From positions 1 to 44,542 of the forward strand of contig NZ_SOCR01000021.1 in NCBI RefSeq assembly GCF_004364335.1: a stretch of 44,542 bases of DNA, in the 5' to 3' direction. This DNA comes from Pseudomonas graminis (GTDB taxonomy: Bacteria > Pseudomonadota > Gammaproteobacteria > Pseudomonadales > Pseudomonadaceae). Below, in pieces: positions 33,170 through 41,506 of this stretch. The translations under genes were made by a program, and so were the position numbers. Position 1 is the stretch's first letter; each line of letters begins with the position of its first letter. The notes beneath the pieces are model-generated. The model was not told the origin of the DNA, made no database searches, and saw nothing but the letters and a program-made list of their open reading frames with translations.

Positions 33170-36100
33170 ATGAAAAGAATGCTGATTAACGCAACTCAAC
33201 CCGAAGAGTTGCGTGTTGCGCTGGTAGACGGCCAGCGCCTCTACGACCTGGACATCGAATCCGGGGCCCGCGAACAGAAAAAGGCCAACATCTATAAAGG
33301 CCGGATCACGCGTATCGAACCCAGCCTTGAAGCCGCGTTTGTCGACTTCGGCTCCGAGCGTCACGGCTTTCTGCCGCTGAAAGAAATCTCCCGCGAATAC
33401 TTCAAGAAGTCGCCTGAAGGCCGCGTCAACATCAAGGACGTCCTGAGCGAAGGCCAGGAAGTCATCGTTCAGGTCGAGAAAGAAGAGCGTGGCAACAAGG
33501 GCGCAGCCCTGACCACGTTCATCAGCCTCGCAGGCCGTTACCTGGTCCTGATGCCGAACAACCCGCGCGCCGGCGGCATTTCGCGCCGTATCGAAGGCGA
33601 AGAGCGCAACGAACTGCGTGAAGCGCTGAACGGCCTGATCGCCCCTGCCGACATGGGCCTGATCGTTCGCACTGCCGGCCTTGGCCGCAGCAGCGAAGAA
33701 ATGCAGTGGGACCTCGATTACCTGCTGCAACTGTGGACCGCGATCAAAGAGGCTTCCCTCGACCGCTCCGCACCTTTCCTGATCTATCAGGAAAGCAATG
33801 TCATCATCCGCGCCATCCGCGACTATCTGCGCCAGGACATCGGCGAAGTGCTGATCGACAGCGTCGAAGCCCAGGAAGAAGCGCTGACGTTCATCCGTCA
33901 GGTGATGCCGCAGTACGCCAGCAAGATCAAGCTCTACGAAGACAGCGTCCCGCTGTTCAACCGTTTCCAGATCGAAAGCCAGATCGAAACCGCCTTCCAG
34001 CGCGTCGTCGAACTGCCTTCCGGTGGCTCCATCGTCATCGATCCGACCGAAGCCCTGGTGTCCATCGATATCAACTCGGCGCGCGCCACCAAAGGCAGCG
34101 ACATCGAAGAGACCGCCCTGCAGACCAACCTTGAAGCGGCTGAGGAAATCGCCCGTCAATTGCGTCTGCGCGACATCGGCGGCCTGATCGTCATCGACTT
34201 CATCGACATGACCCCGGCCAAGAACCAGCGCGCCGTGGAAGAAAAGGTCCGTGAAAGCCTCGAAGCTGACCGTGCCCGCGTCCAGGTCGGTCGCATCTCG
34301 CGCTTCGGCCTGCTGGAAATGTCCCGTCAGCGTCTGCGTCCATCCCTGGGCGAGAGCAGCGGCATTGTCTGCCCGCGTTGCAACGGCACCGGCATCATCC
34401 GTGACGTTGAGTCGCTGTCGCTGGCGATCCTGCGCCTGATCGAAGAAGAAGCGCTGAAAGACCGCACGGCCGAAGTGCGCGCTCAGGTGCCGATCCCGGT
34501 CGCTGCGTTCCTGCTCAACGAAAAACGCAACTCGATCACCAAGATCGAACTGCGCACCCGCGCGCGCATCATCATCCTGCCGAACGACCATCTCGAAACC
34601 CCGCACTTCGAAGTGCAGCGTCTGCGTGATGACAGTCCGGAAGCCCACAGCCTGCAGACCAGCTATGAAATCGCTGCCGCTGCTGCTGAAGTGGAAGAAG
34701 TTGCACCGCCTGCCGCCGCGACCCGCACCCTGGTTCGCCAGGAAGCAGCGGTCAAGACCGCCCCGGCCCGCGCCAACGCGCCGGTTCCGGTTGAAGCCGC
34801 TGCGCCGGTTGCCGTTGCGCCTGCACCGGTCGCCCATGAGCCAAGCCTGTTCAAGGGCCTGGTGAAATCGCTGGTCAGCCTGTTCGCTTCCAAGGAAGAG
34901 CCTGCTGCTGCCGCGCCTGCCGCTGTGGTCGAAAAGCCGGCTACTGAGCGCCCTGCGCGCAACGACGAGCGCCGTAATGGCCGCCAGCAGAGCCGCAGCC
35001 GTAATGGCCGTCGTGACGAAGAACGCAAGCCGCGTGAAGAACGCGCGCCGCGTGCCGATCGCGAAGAACGCGCACCCCGTGAAGAACGGGCGCCCCGCGA
35101 AGAGCGCGCACCTCGTGAAGAGCGTGCACCGCGCGAGCCTCGTGAAACCCGTGACGAAACCACTGCACCACGCGAAGAGCGTCCGGCCCGCGCCCCACGG
35201 GAAGAGCGTCAGCCACGTGCCGGGCGTGAAGACCGCAAGCCGCGTGAAGAACGTGTGCGTGAACTGCGTGAGCCGATCGACGCCGCACCGGCTGTCAATC
35301 TGCCCCGCGAAGAACGCCCTGAGCGCGCCCCGCGTGAAGAGCGTCAGCCACGTGCGCCGCGTGAGGAGCGTCAACCACGCGCCGAACAGGCTGCGGTCGT
35401 TGCCGAAGACGAAACCCTGCTGACGACCGAAGAGCAACAGGAGGACAATCAGGAGCACGCTGAAGGCGATCGTCCTCGTCGTCGTTCACGCGGTCAGCGT
35501 CGTCGCAGCAACCGTCGCGAGCGTCAGCGTGATGCGAATGGCAATGAAATCGAAGGCAGCGAAGGCGTTGAGGGTTCAGAAGGTTCTGAAGCCAATGACG
35601 GCGAAGGCAACGAGCACAGCAACGAGCACAGCAACGAGCACGGTCATGAATCCCATGACGAAGTGCACGCGAACGCCGACCGTGGTGATGTCGCCGCCGG
35701 TGCAAGCGTTGCTGCTGTAGCCGAGCGCGTCATCAGTGCCACCGCCGAAGCCGATGCCCACCGTCAGGCTGAACGTGCCAACACGGCCGTCGAAGCCAGC
35801 GCAACTGAAGCAGCGCCGGTCGCTCAGGCCTACGAAGCAGCGCCAGAAGCGCCGGTCGTCGAAACCCCTGCGCCTGAAGCCAAGCGTTCGGTGATGCCGG
35901 AAGTGGAAGTGGCCACATTCGACGCCTCGTTGAGCCCGTTCGAACGTCAGGTGAAAGCAGCCGCTGAAGCCGAATCGACCGACGCGCCAGCGAGTGCCGA
36001 GACTCCGGTCGCTGTTGAAGCGCCAGCGGTTGTCGAAGCCCCGGCTTTCATGCCGACTCCTGCGCTGCTGCATGAGGCGGTTGAAGTCGCCGTCGCTGAG

Positions 36101-36535
36101 CCGGTTCACGTTGTTGAGCCTGTCAAAGCGGCTGAGCCTGTTCAGGCTGCCGAGCCTGCCAATGCGCCTGAGCTCGCTCAGATCACTGAACCGGCCCTGG
36201 CTGCAGAGCCAGAGCAAGCCAAGTCGCCGGAAATCGAAGCGCCTAAAGTTGTCGAACCCGTTGCTCAGCAGCCAGTGGCGGCTGAACCGGTCATCGCGCC
36301 AACCGTGGAAGCAGCCGATCAGACCGCAGCGCCGGAAATCGTCGCTGCCCCAGTCGCTGTTGAACCTCCTCAGGCGCCGGTTGCAGAACCAGCCAAAGAA
36401 GAGGCGATTGCGCTGCCGGTTGCCAGTAATGGCCGTGCACCGAACGATCCTCGTGAAGTGCGCCGCCGTCGTCTGGAAGCCGAGCGTCAGCAGAAAGAGG
36501 CCCAAGCCTCGGATGAGCCTAAGCCGCTCGTTTAA
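33170..36535 (+). CDS. rne: Ribonuclease E
   Basis: RNase E starts most mRNA decay and processes rRNA and tRNA. From ATG 33170-33172 (MKRMLINATQPEELRVALVDG) the protein has 1121 residues. The catalytic half has an S1 domain (about 37-118), the RNase H-like and DNase I-like parts, metal-site Asp in LVSIDINSARATKG and the IDFIDM segment, and the zinc link CPRC (C401, C404). The C-terminal half is low-complexity: Arg-rich segments, 11 REER motifs between about residues 620 and 760, a His-rich repeat, Ala/Glu/Val-rich sequence, and a final NDPREVRRRRLEAERQQ motif, which resembles partner-binding motifs of P. aeruginosa RNase E. The antisense frame of 792 codons is an artefact of codon use. Confidence 0.98.
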   Translation: MKRMLINATQPEELRVALVDGQRLYDLDIESGAREQKKANIYKGRITRIEPSLEAAFVDFGSERHGFLPLKEISREYFKKSPEGRVNIKDVLSEGQEVIVQVEKEERGNKGAALTTFISLAGRYLVLMPNNPRAGGISRRIEGEERNELREALNGLIAPADMGLIVRTAGLGRSSEEMQWDLDYLLQLWTAIKEASLDRSAPFLIYQESNVIIRAIRDYLRQDIGEVLIDSVEAQEEALTFIRQVMPQYASKIKLYEDSVPLFNRFQIESQIETAFQRVVELPSGGSIVIDPTEALVSIDINSARATKGSDIEETALQTNLEAAEEIARQLRLRDIGGLIVIDFIDMTPAKNQRAVEEKVRESLEADRARVQVGRISRFGLLEMSRQRLRPSLGESSGIVCPRCNGTGIIRDVESLSLAILRLIEEEALKDRTAEVRAQVPIPVAAFLLNEKRNSITKIELRTRARIIILPNDHLETPHFEVQRLRDDSPEAHSLQTSYEIAAAAAEVEEVAPPAAATRTLVRQEAAVKTAPARANAPVPVEAAAPVAVAPAPVAHEPSLFKGLVKSLVSLFASKEEPAAAAPAAVVEKPATERPARNDERRNGRQQSRSRNGRRDEERKPREERAPRADREERAPREERAPREERAPREERAPREPRETRDETTAPREERPARAPREERQPRAGREDRKPREERVRELREPIDAAPAVNLPREERPERAPREERQPRAPREERQPRAEQAAVVAEDETLLTTEEQQEDNQEHAEGDRPRRRSRGQRRRSNRRERQRDANGNEIEGSEGVEGSEGSEANDGEGNEHSNEHSNEHGHESHDEVHANADRGDVAAGASVAAVAERVISATAEADAHRQAERANTAVEASATEAAPVAQAYEAAPEAPVVETPAPEAKRSVMPEVEVATFDASLSPFERQVKAAAEAESTDAPASAETPVAVEAPAVVEAPAFMPTPALLHEAVEVAVAEPVHVVEPVKAAEPVQAAEPANAPELAQITEPALAAEPEQAKSPEIEAPKVVEPVAQQPVAAEPVIAPTVEAADQTAAPEIVAAPVAVEPPQAPVAEPAKEEAIALPVASNGRAPNDPREVRRRRLEAERQQKEAQASDEPKPLV
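35609..35644 (+). repeat. 12-bp tandem repeat in the rne tail
   Basis: AACGAGCACAGC occurs at 35609-35620 and 35621-35632, and a third imperfect copy (AACGAGCACGGT) at 35633-35644. It encodes N-E-H-S units leading into a His-rich stretch (EHSNEHSNEHGHESHDEVHA). Such in-frame repeats change length by slippage. Confidence 0.8.
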
Positions 36536-36547
36536 TCGGCTGTAACC

Positions 36548-36584
36548 AAAAAGCCCCACCTGTGTGAGCAGGTGGGGCTTTTTT
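36548..36584. terminator. Terminator after rne, bidirectional
   Basis: Fifteen-base arms (36548-36562 and 36569-36583) with a six-base loop TGTGAG, flanked by A5 and T6. It ends rne 13 bases after the stop and can also stop the convergent MobA-like gene. Confidence 0.9.
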
Positions 36585-36635
36585 ACGCCTGGCGGTCAGG
36601 GGTGTGGCAATTAGCGCGGTTGGGCTTGACTGAGA

Positions 36636-37232
36636 TCAGGGCGGTTGAAAGGTCAACGCAGCAGGCACGTCAACGTCCCACAATACGCCGGGGTCGTCGA
36701 CTTCGATCTCCTTGATCCGCGCGCCCTGGAAAAGCCTTTTGGCGCCCTTCTCCCCCGCCAGCGCCATGAGCGCCGGCCCGAATGCACGACCAAAAGCGAC
36801 TGGATGACCATACCGCCCACCATGGACCGGTACGCTGATGGCGTCGTCCTCCACCGAGCGGGCCACGCGCTCAAGGGTGTCAGCGTGGATGAAGGGCATG
36901 TCGCCCAATGCGATCAACCAGCCGCGATGGGCAGGCTCGGCCGAAACGGCCGCGGCGATGCTGTCGCCCATGCCGGGGGAATCCAGCACCACCACTTCAC
37001 AGCCGTGTCGCAGGCCCAGCTCAGCAACGCTGCTGTAATCGGCTCGGGTCAGCAGGACGGTTTTATCGGCGAGGGGTCTGACGCTGGCGAGCACCTGCTC
37101 CAGCACCGATCGCTCGATGCCATCGCGCCCGAGGCATTGCGCCAGGAGCTTGTTGCGGTGGTGACCGGCGACGGCCCGGTAACGGCTGCCGAGGCCGGCC
37201 GCCAGCACGATGGCACACAGGGTTTCACTCAT
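36636..37232 (-). CDS. MobA-like nucleotidyltransferase (NTP transferase family)
   Basis: A 198-residue protein of the MobA/MocA-like NTP transferase group. The nucleotide loop is CAIVLAAGLGSRYRAVAG with the Lys of HRNKLLAQCL. SPGMGDSIAAAV, LIALGDMPFIHADTL and HPVAFGRAFGPALMALAGEKGAKRLF follow. The pattern is that of molybdenum-cofactor cytidylyltransferase relatives (MocA/CoxI type), but without mo-co genes nearby I cannot fix the substrate. I start at ATG 37230-37232 because GAGGG lies six bases upstream; the open frame begins with TTG two codons earlier. It follows murB by 62 bases on the same strand and converges on rne. Confidence 0.82.
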   Translation of the reverse strand: MSETLCAIVLAAGLGSRYRAVAGHHRNKLLAQCLGRDGIERSVLEQVLASVRPLADKTVLLTRADYSSVAELGLRHGCEVVVLDSPGMGDSIAAAVSAEPAHRGWLIALGDMPFIHADTLERVARSVEDDAISVPVHGGRYGHPVAFGRAFGPALMALAGEKGAKRLFQGARIKEIEVDDPGVLWDVDVPAALTFQPP

Positions 37233-37294
37233 GTTCAACCCTCATGGGATACACGCTGATTGAAACTCAAACAGGGAGCGGACGCATTCCAAGA

Positions 37295-38314
37295 TCAGTA
37301 AAGGTTGGGTTCCATTTCCAGCGCAACACCGAAGCGCTCGAGGACGTCCGCTTGAATCCGCTGCGCCAGGCCGAGCAGCTGCTTGCCCGACGCCTCGCCA
37401 TAATTGACCAGCACCAGCGATTGCAGCGCATGAACACCGGCGTCGCCATCACGAAAGCCCTTCCAGCCCGCCTGCTCGATCAACCAGCCGGCCGCCAGCT
37501 TTACCTGGCCATCGGCCTGAGGGTAGCCGACCACACCAGGGTGCGTGAGTTTGATGACAGCCACGCGCTCGGCGGACACCAGCGGATTCTTGAAGAAACT
37601 CCCTGCATTGCCCAGCGTCGCGGGGTCCGGCAGTTTTTCGCTGCGAATGGCGCAGATCGCCCGGCTCACGTGCATCGGCGAAGGCTCTTTAATGCCCTGC
37701 TCTTCCAGCCGTTGACGCACGGGGCCGTAGTCCAGATGCAGACTCGCCGAATAGCTGAGCTTGAAACGAACCCGCAGGATCAGCCAGCGGTTCGGCTGAT
37801 GCTTGAACAGGCTGTCGCGGTAGCCGAACTCGCAGTCGACCAGGGTAAACTCCCGCAGCTCGCCGCTGTGTCGATCGATCGCGATCAGGCTGTGGAAAAC
37901 ATCCTTGAGCTCAACGCCGTAAGCGCCGATGTTTTGCATCGGTGCGGCGCCGACGGTGCCGGGAATCAGGCTGAGGTTCTCCAGCCCGGCCAGGCCCTGG
38001 GCGAGCGTGTCCAGCACGAAAGGATGCCAGGGCTCCCCCGCCTCCGCTTCAACAATGGCGCCGCCGCAATCCTCATGGGTGATGCGGATGCCACGGCTGG
38101 CCATGCGCAACACGAGGGCATCGACATCACGGGTCAGCAGCAGGTTACTGCCGCCACCGATGACCATCAGGGGCACATCGTGGCTGGCCGAATACGCGAG
38201 GGCCTCGCGCACGTCGTCGTCGTTGAACGCTTCGGCAAAACGCCGGGCGCGCACAGCCACGCCGAACGTGTTGTAGGGCTTGAGAGACACGTCATGCTGC
38301 ACATTCAGCGTCAT
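37295..38314 (-). CDS. murB: UDP-N-acetylenolpyruvoylglucosamine reductase
   Basis: MurB reduces enolpyruvyl-UDP-GlcNAc to UDP-MurNAc with NADPH and FAD, in peptidoglycan precursor synthesis. From ATG 38312-38314 (MTLNVQHDVSLKPYNTFGV) the protein has 339 residues. FAD and substrate motifs are VIGGGSNLLLTRDVDALVL, IPGTVGAAPMQNIGAYGVEL, and SLFKHQPNRWLIL. The catalytic Ser is in LGNAGSFFKNPLVS and the C-terminal Glu in ALEMEPNLY. This is the E. coli-type (type I) MurB. The open frame runs 103 codons further upstream through the kdsB end and is not coding there. It lies 46 bases after kdsB, where other Pseudomonas have ptpA. Confidence 0.95.
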   Translation of the reverse strand: MTLNVQHDVSLKPYNTFGVAVRARRFAEAFNDDDVREALAYSASHDVPLMVIGGGSNLLLTRDVDALVLRMASRGIRITHEDCGGAIVEAEAGEPWHPFVLDTLAQGLAGLENLSLIPGTVGAAPMQNIGAYGVELKDVFHSLIAIDRHSGELREFTLVDCEFGYRDSLFKHQPNRWLILRVRFKLSYSASLHLDYGPVRQRLEEQGIKEPSPMHVSRAICAIRSEKLPDPATLGNAGSFFKNPLVSAERVAVIKLTHPGVVGYPQADGQVKLAAGWLIEQAGWKGFRDGDAGVHALQSLVLVNYGEASGKQLLGLAQRIQADVLERFGVALEMEPNLY

Positions 38315-38360
38315 GGGTGCATCCGCGAAAACGGTGGAAGAACGACCAGAGCCATGCTCA

Positions 38361-39125
38361 TCAACCCTCCAGCAGACGACGAACGCGTTCCAGGTCTTCA
38401 GCGGTGTCGACGCCGGCCGGTGGCGCTTCCAGGGCATCGGCCACATGAATGCGCACCCCGTGCCAGAGCGCACGCAACTGCTCAAGGTTCTCGGTGTTTT
38501 CCAGCCAGCATGGGCCCCAGTTGACGAAGTCGTGGAGGAACCCGGCGCGGTAGGCATAAATGCCGATATGGCGACGGTACGGCACACCTTCCGGCAGCTC
38601 GTCGCGGGTCTTCGCCAGCGCATCGCGAGCCCAGGGCAGCGGCGCGCGGCTGAAGGTCAGGGCCAGGCCGTTGAGGTCCGAGCAGACCTTGACCACGTTC
38701 GGATTGAACAGCGATGCCACATCGTCGATCGGCTCGGCGAGGGTCGACATGCGCGCTTCAGGGTGCGCAGCGAGGTTGTCGGCAACCTGATCGATCACGG
38801 CGGGCGGGATCATCGGCTCGTCGCCCTGGACGTTGACCACGATGGCGTCGTCGGCCAGGCCCAGCTTGGCGGCGACTTCGGCCAGGCGGTCGGTCCCGGA
38901 ATTGTGATCGTCGCGGGTCATCAGCACTTCGGCGCCGAACGCCTGGCAGGCCTCGACGATGCGCTGATCGTCAGTGGCAACTACCACGCGCTCTGCGCTG
39001 CTTTTACGCGCCTGCTCCCAGACGTGCTGGATCATCGGCTTGCCGGCGATGGTTTTCAGCGGCTTGCCCGGAAAGCGACTCGATCCGTAGCGCGCCGGGA
39101 TGACAACGGTGAACGCTGCGGTCAT
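38361..39125 (-). CDS. kdsB: 3-deoxy-manno-octulosonate cytidylyltransferase
   Basis: KdsB activates KDO with CTP for LPS inner core. The 254-residue protein has the CTP loop FTVVIPARYGSSRFPGKPL, IVEACQAFGAEVLMTRDDHNSGTDRLAEV, VNVQGDEPMIPP and YRHIGIYAYRAGFL. Its ATG overlaps the Trm112-like stop as ATGA. It stands in the order lpxK, Trm112-like, kdsB, murB, which joins LPS and peptidoglycan precursor genes. Confidence 0.97.
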   Translation of the reverse strand: MTAAFTVVIPARYGSSRFPGKPLKTIAGKPMIQHVWEQARKSSAERVVVATDDQRIVEACQAFGAEVLMTRDDHNSGTDRLAEVAAKLGLADDAIVVNVQGDEPMIPPAVIDQVADNLAAHPEARMSTLAEPIDDVASLFNPNVVKVCSDLNGLALTFSRAPLPWARDALAKTRDELPEGVPYRRHIGIYAYRAGFLHDFVNWGPCWLENTENLEQLRALWHGVRIHVADALEAPPAGVDTAEDLERVRRLLEG

Positions 39126-39307
39126 TTGTCCAGGCGCTCGTCGGTGGTGAGGGTGCGCGCTTCGCTTTCCAGCATCACCGGAATGCCGTCGCGGATCGGG
39201 TAGGCAAGGCCGGCGCCTTTGCTGATCAGCTCGGTTTTGTCGGCGCTGAGCTTGAGCGGACCCTTGCAGATCGGGCAGGCAAGAATGTCGAGCAATTTGG
39301 TGTCCAT
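39122..39307 (-). CDS. ycaR: Trm112-like protein (YcaR)
   Basis: A 61-residue protein beginning MDTKLLDILACPICKGPL, with LAYPIRDGIPVMLESEAR near the end. It is a small zinc-ribbon-like module of the Trm112/UPF0434 family; here only the N-terminal CPxC pair is visible. Its role in bacteria is not settled. The start ATG 39305-39307 follows AGGA; the frame upstream lies in the lpxK end. It sits between lpxK and kdsB with an ATGA overlap to kdsB, as in other gammaproteobacteria. Confidence 0.92.
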   Translation of the reverse strand: MDTKLLDILACPICKGPLKLSADKTELISKGAGLAYPIRDGIPVMLESEARTLTTDERLDK

Positions 39308-39324
39308 AAGAGATCCTGAGCGAG

Positions 39325-40320
39325 TCATGGCAAAAGACGGGTTAACTGCGAATCGAACCAACTGACGAACGCCGGAGAAGGCACCGCTTCCACGGCCAGG
39401 TACCACCAGTCCGGCGCGGCGAAGGACGCGCATTTGACGGCGTCTTTCTCGGTCATGACCACGGGCAATGCCGGGGTGAACGACAGGGCCTGGGCACTGA
39501 ACACGGCGTGGTCGGCGAACGCATGTGGAACAGGCCGCCAGTGTAGTCCTTCGAGGGTGTTGAAGAAACGTTGCGGATTACCGATGCCGGCCACCGCATG
39601 GACCTGCTGCCCGGGCGGGAAATGATCCACCGGCCGGCGTTCACCGGTTACCAGGTTGACCAGCGCCGAGGGCTTGAGCTGAAACCCGAAGCCGTCTTCG
39701 CGATCCGCGCCCGCGCCGTTGTAAAGCAGCGCATCAACGCTCTGCAGCCGCTCGACCGGTTCGCGCAATGGCCCCGCCGGCAGGCAGCGGCGATTGCCAA
39801 GCCCGCGAACGGCATCGATCAGCACCAGTTCGAGGTCGCGATTCAGGCGATAGTGCTGCAGGCCGTCGTCGGAAAGAATGAGATCGAGGGGCTCTTCAGC
39901 CAGCAGGGCGCGCACGGCTTGCGAGCGGTCGGGGTCGATCATCAGCGGCACGCCGGTGCGATTGACGATCAGCAGCGGCTCATCGCCCGCGTGATCGGCG
40001 GGCTGTTGCGGCAGTACGCGCCAGGGCAGACTCGGCGGCTTGGCGCCGTAGCCCCGACTGACCACACCCACGCGCAGCCCCCGCGCCCGGCAATGATCGA
40101 TCATCCACAGAATCAGCGGCGTCTTGCCGGTGCCGCCAATCGTGATATTGCCGACCACCACGACCGGAACGGGCGATTTATAAACTTCGCCCTGCCCTGC
40201 GAGGAAACGCGCGCGCTTGCGGTTGACCACTCGCCGGTACAGGCATTCGAGCGGGCGCAGCAGTGCCAGCGCCGGATGGCCGTTGTACCAGGCGTCGAGC
40301 AGTCGGTCAGTGAATGCCAT
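39325..40320 (-). CDS. lpxK: Tetraacyldisaccharide 4'-kinase
   Basis: LpxK phosphorylates the 4' position of the lipid A disaccharide at the inner membrane. The 331-residue protein has the N-terminal membrane-associated helix region, the P-loop VVVGNITIGGTGKTPLILWMIDH (about 54-76), SRGYGAK, GDEPLLIV and the DDGLQHYRLNRDLELVLIDAVRGLGN segment. Its ATG shares a base with the exbD stop (TGATG), so the exbBD-lpxK genes are translationally linked. Confidence 0.96.
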   Translation of the reverse strand: MAFTDRLLDAWYNGHPALALLRPLECLYRRVVNRKRARFLAGQGEVYKSPVPVVVVGNITIGGTGKTPLILWMIDHCRARGLRVGVVSRGYGAKPPSLPWRVLPQQPADHAGDEPLLIVNRTGVPLMIDPDRSQAVRALLAEEPLDLILSDDGLQHYRLNRDLELVLIDAVRGLGNRRCLPAGPLREPVERLQSVDALLYNGAGADREDGFGFQLKPSALVNLVTGERRPVDHFPPGQQVHAVAGIGNPQRFFNTLEGLHWRPVPHAFADHAVFSAQALSFTPALPVVMTEKDAVKCASFAAPDWWYLAVEAVPSPAFVSWFDSQLTRLLP

Positions 40321-40751
40321 CAGTTAGCCGATGCGGCCTCGACGGTGGTCATGCGCAAATGAGCGAAACCGAGCTTGCCTGCAGCGTCCATGGCGGTGAT
40401 CACCGCCTGATGGGGGGTCTTGCCGTCCGCGCTGATCGACAGCGGCAGACTGGTGTCGCCCTCGGATTCCTTCTGCAGGGCATCGATGAGGGTTTCCAGT
40501 TTGCTGTCGCCCAGCAGCGTGTTGTTGACCGAATAAACGCCGTCGGCATTGATGGTGATATCGAGGTGTTTTTTGTCGACGTCATCGGCCGAAGCCCCGG
40601 TCACCGCCTGGGGCAGGTCGACACGCAGCTGGGTTTCCCGGGTGAACGTAGTGGTCACGACGAAGAACAGCAGCAGGATGAACACCACGTCGATCAGCGA
40701 CACCAGATTGATGTCGATGGTCTCCCTGGGCTTGCGACGGCGGAATTTCAC
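40320..40751 (-). CDS. exbD: ExbD/TolR-type biopolymer transport protein
   Basis: A 143-residue bitopic protein. A basic cytoplasmic end MKFRRRKPRETIDIN is followed by the single membrane helix LVSLIDVVFILLLFFVVTTTF, which includes the proton-conducting Asp (D21 by count), and a periplasmic domain. The start GTG overlaps the exbB stop as GTGA. With ExbB it forms a proton-driven motor. This accessory pair, linked to lpxK in Pseudomonas, is distinct from tolQR and from tonB-linked exbBD; no tonB lies here, and its partner is unknown. Confidence 0.92.
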   Translation of the reverse strand: MKFRRRKPRETIDINLVSLIDVVFILLLFFVVTTTFTRETQLRVDLPQAVTGASADDVDKKHLDITINADGVYSVNNTLLGDSKLETLIDALQKESEGDTSLPLSISADGKTPHQAVITAMDAAGKLGFAHLRMTTVEAASAN

Positions 40752-41422
40752 TTCTTCTTGCCCTCGCCACGGGCCGCAGCCTTGAGGTCGGGCTTGGCGT
40801 CGGTGAGGTCAACGTCACGATCGCCCTGCACGACTTCCACCAGCTTGATGGCTTCCTGTTCCATGCCGACCACCAGCTCGTCGACACGGCTTTGCAGATA
40901 GCGGTGAAAGAAGATCGCGGGAATGGCGACGGTCAGGCCCGAGGCGGTGCAGATCAGCGCCTTGCCGATGCCGCCGGCGAGCATGCCGGCGTTCCCGGTC
41001 ATGCCGCTGCTGGTGAACGAGCTGAAGATGTCGATCATGCCGAGCACGGTACCCAGCAGCCCCAGCAGCGGCGCCATGGCAGCGATGGTGCCGAGTGTTG
41101 CCAGATAGCGTTCAAGCTCGTGAATGACCCGTGCCGCGGCTTCCTCGATGCACTCTTTCATGATCTCGCGACCATGGCGGGAATTGGCCAGACCAGCGGC
41201 GAGGATTTCGCCCAGTGGCGAGTCGGCGCGCAGCTCCTTGAGCTTCTCGGCGCTCAGCTGGTTGTCCTGAATCCAGCGCCACACCTGGCCGAGCAAATGC
41301 GGCGGCGTGATGCGACTGGCGCGCAGGGTCCAGAGGCGTTCGATAATGATTCCGACGGCGGCGATGGAACTCAAAATGATCGGTAGCATCATCCAGCCAC
41401 CTGATTTGACCAGCTCCCACAC
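40748..41422 (-). CDS. exbB: ExbB/TolQ-type proton channel protein
   Basis: A 224-residue three-helix protein: MMLPIILSSIAAVGIIIERLW at the N terminus, then LATLGTIAAMAPLLGLLGTVLGMIDIF, and GKALICTASGLTVAIPAIFFHRYLQSRV. These are the ExbB/TolQ landmarks. I start at GTG 41420-41422 (MWELVKSGGWMMLP), with AGGGGG eight bases upstream; a GTG three codons earlier lies inside that ribosome site and is unlikely. The C terminus is charged (AARGEGKKK). Cotranscribed with exbD and lpxK. Confidence 0.92.
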   Translation of the reverse strand: MWELVKSGGWMMLPIILSSIAAVGIIIERLWTLRASRITPPHLLGQVWRWIQDNQLSAEKLKELRADSPLGEILAAGLANSRHGREIMKECIEEAAARVIHELERYLATLGTIAAMAPLLGLLGTVLGMIDIFSSFTSSGMTGNAGMLAGGIGKALICTASGLTVAIPAIFFHRYLQSRVDELVVGMEQEAIKLVEVVQGDRDVDLTDAKPDLKAAARGEGKKK

Positions 41423-41437
41423 AGCGACCACCCCCTC

Positions 41438-41456
41438 AAAAAAAGTGGCGCCACTC
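41438..41456 (-). terminator. Possible terminator after comA
   Basis: AGTGGCGCCACT (41444-41455) is a perfect palindrome followed on minus by seven T. The short stem (four pairs with a four-base loop) makes it weak. It lies just upstream of the exbB ribosome site, so it might attenuate read-through. Confidence 0.4.
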
Positions 41457-41506
41457 TAACATAGCGTCGGCGCCTCGCCGAACGTGTCGATGAATAACCA
41501 TCCCTT

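Noticed and set aside
33080..35458. 792-codon minus-strand open frame over rne
   Set aside because: A mirror of rne codon bias with low-complexity composition and no ribosome site.
38315..38360. Remnant of ptpA
   Set aside because: Translation in all frames gives no phosphatase motif.
37295..38623. MurB frame extended to 442 residues
   Set aside because: The first 103 codons overlap kdsB; the MurB family begins at MTLNVQHDVSL.
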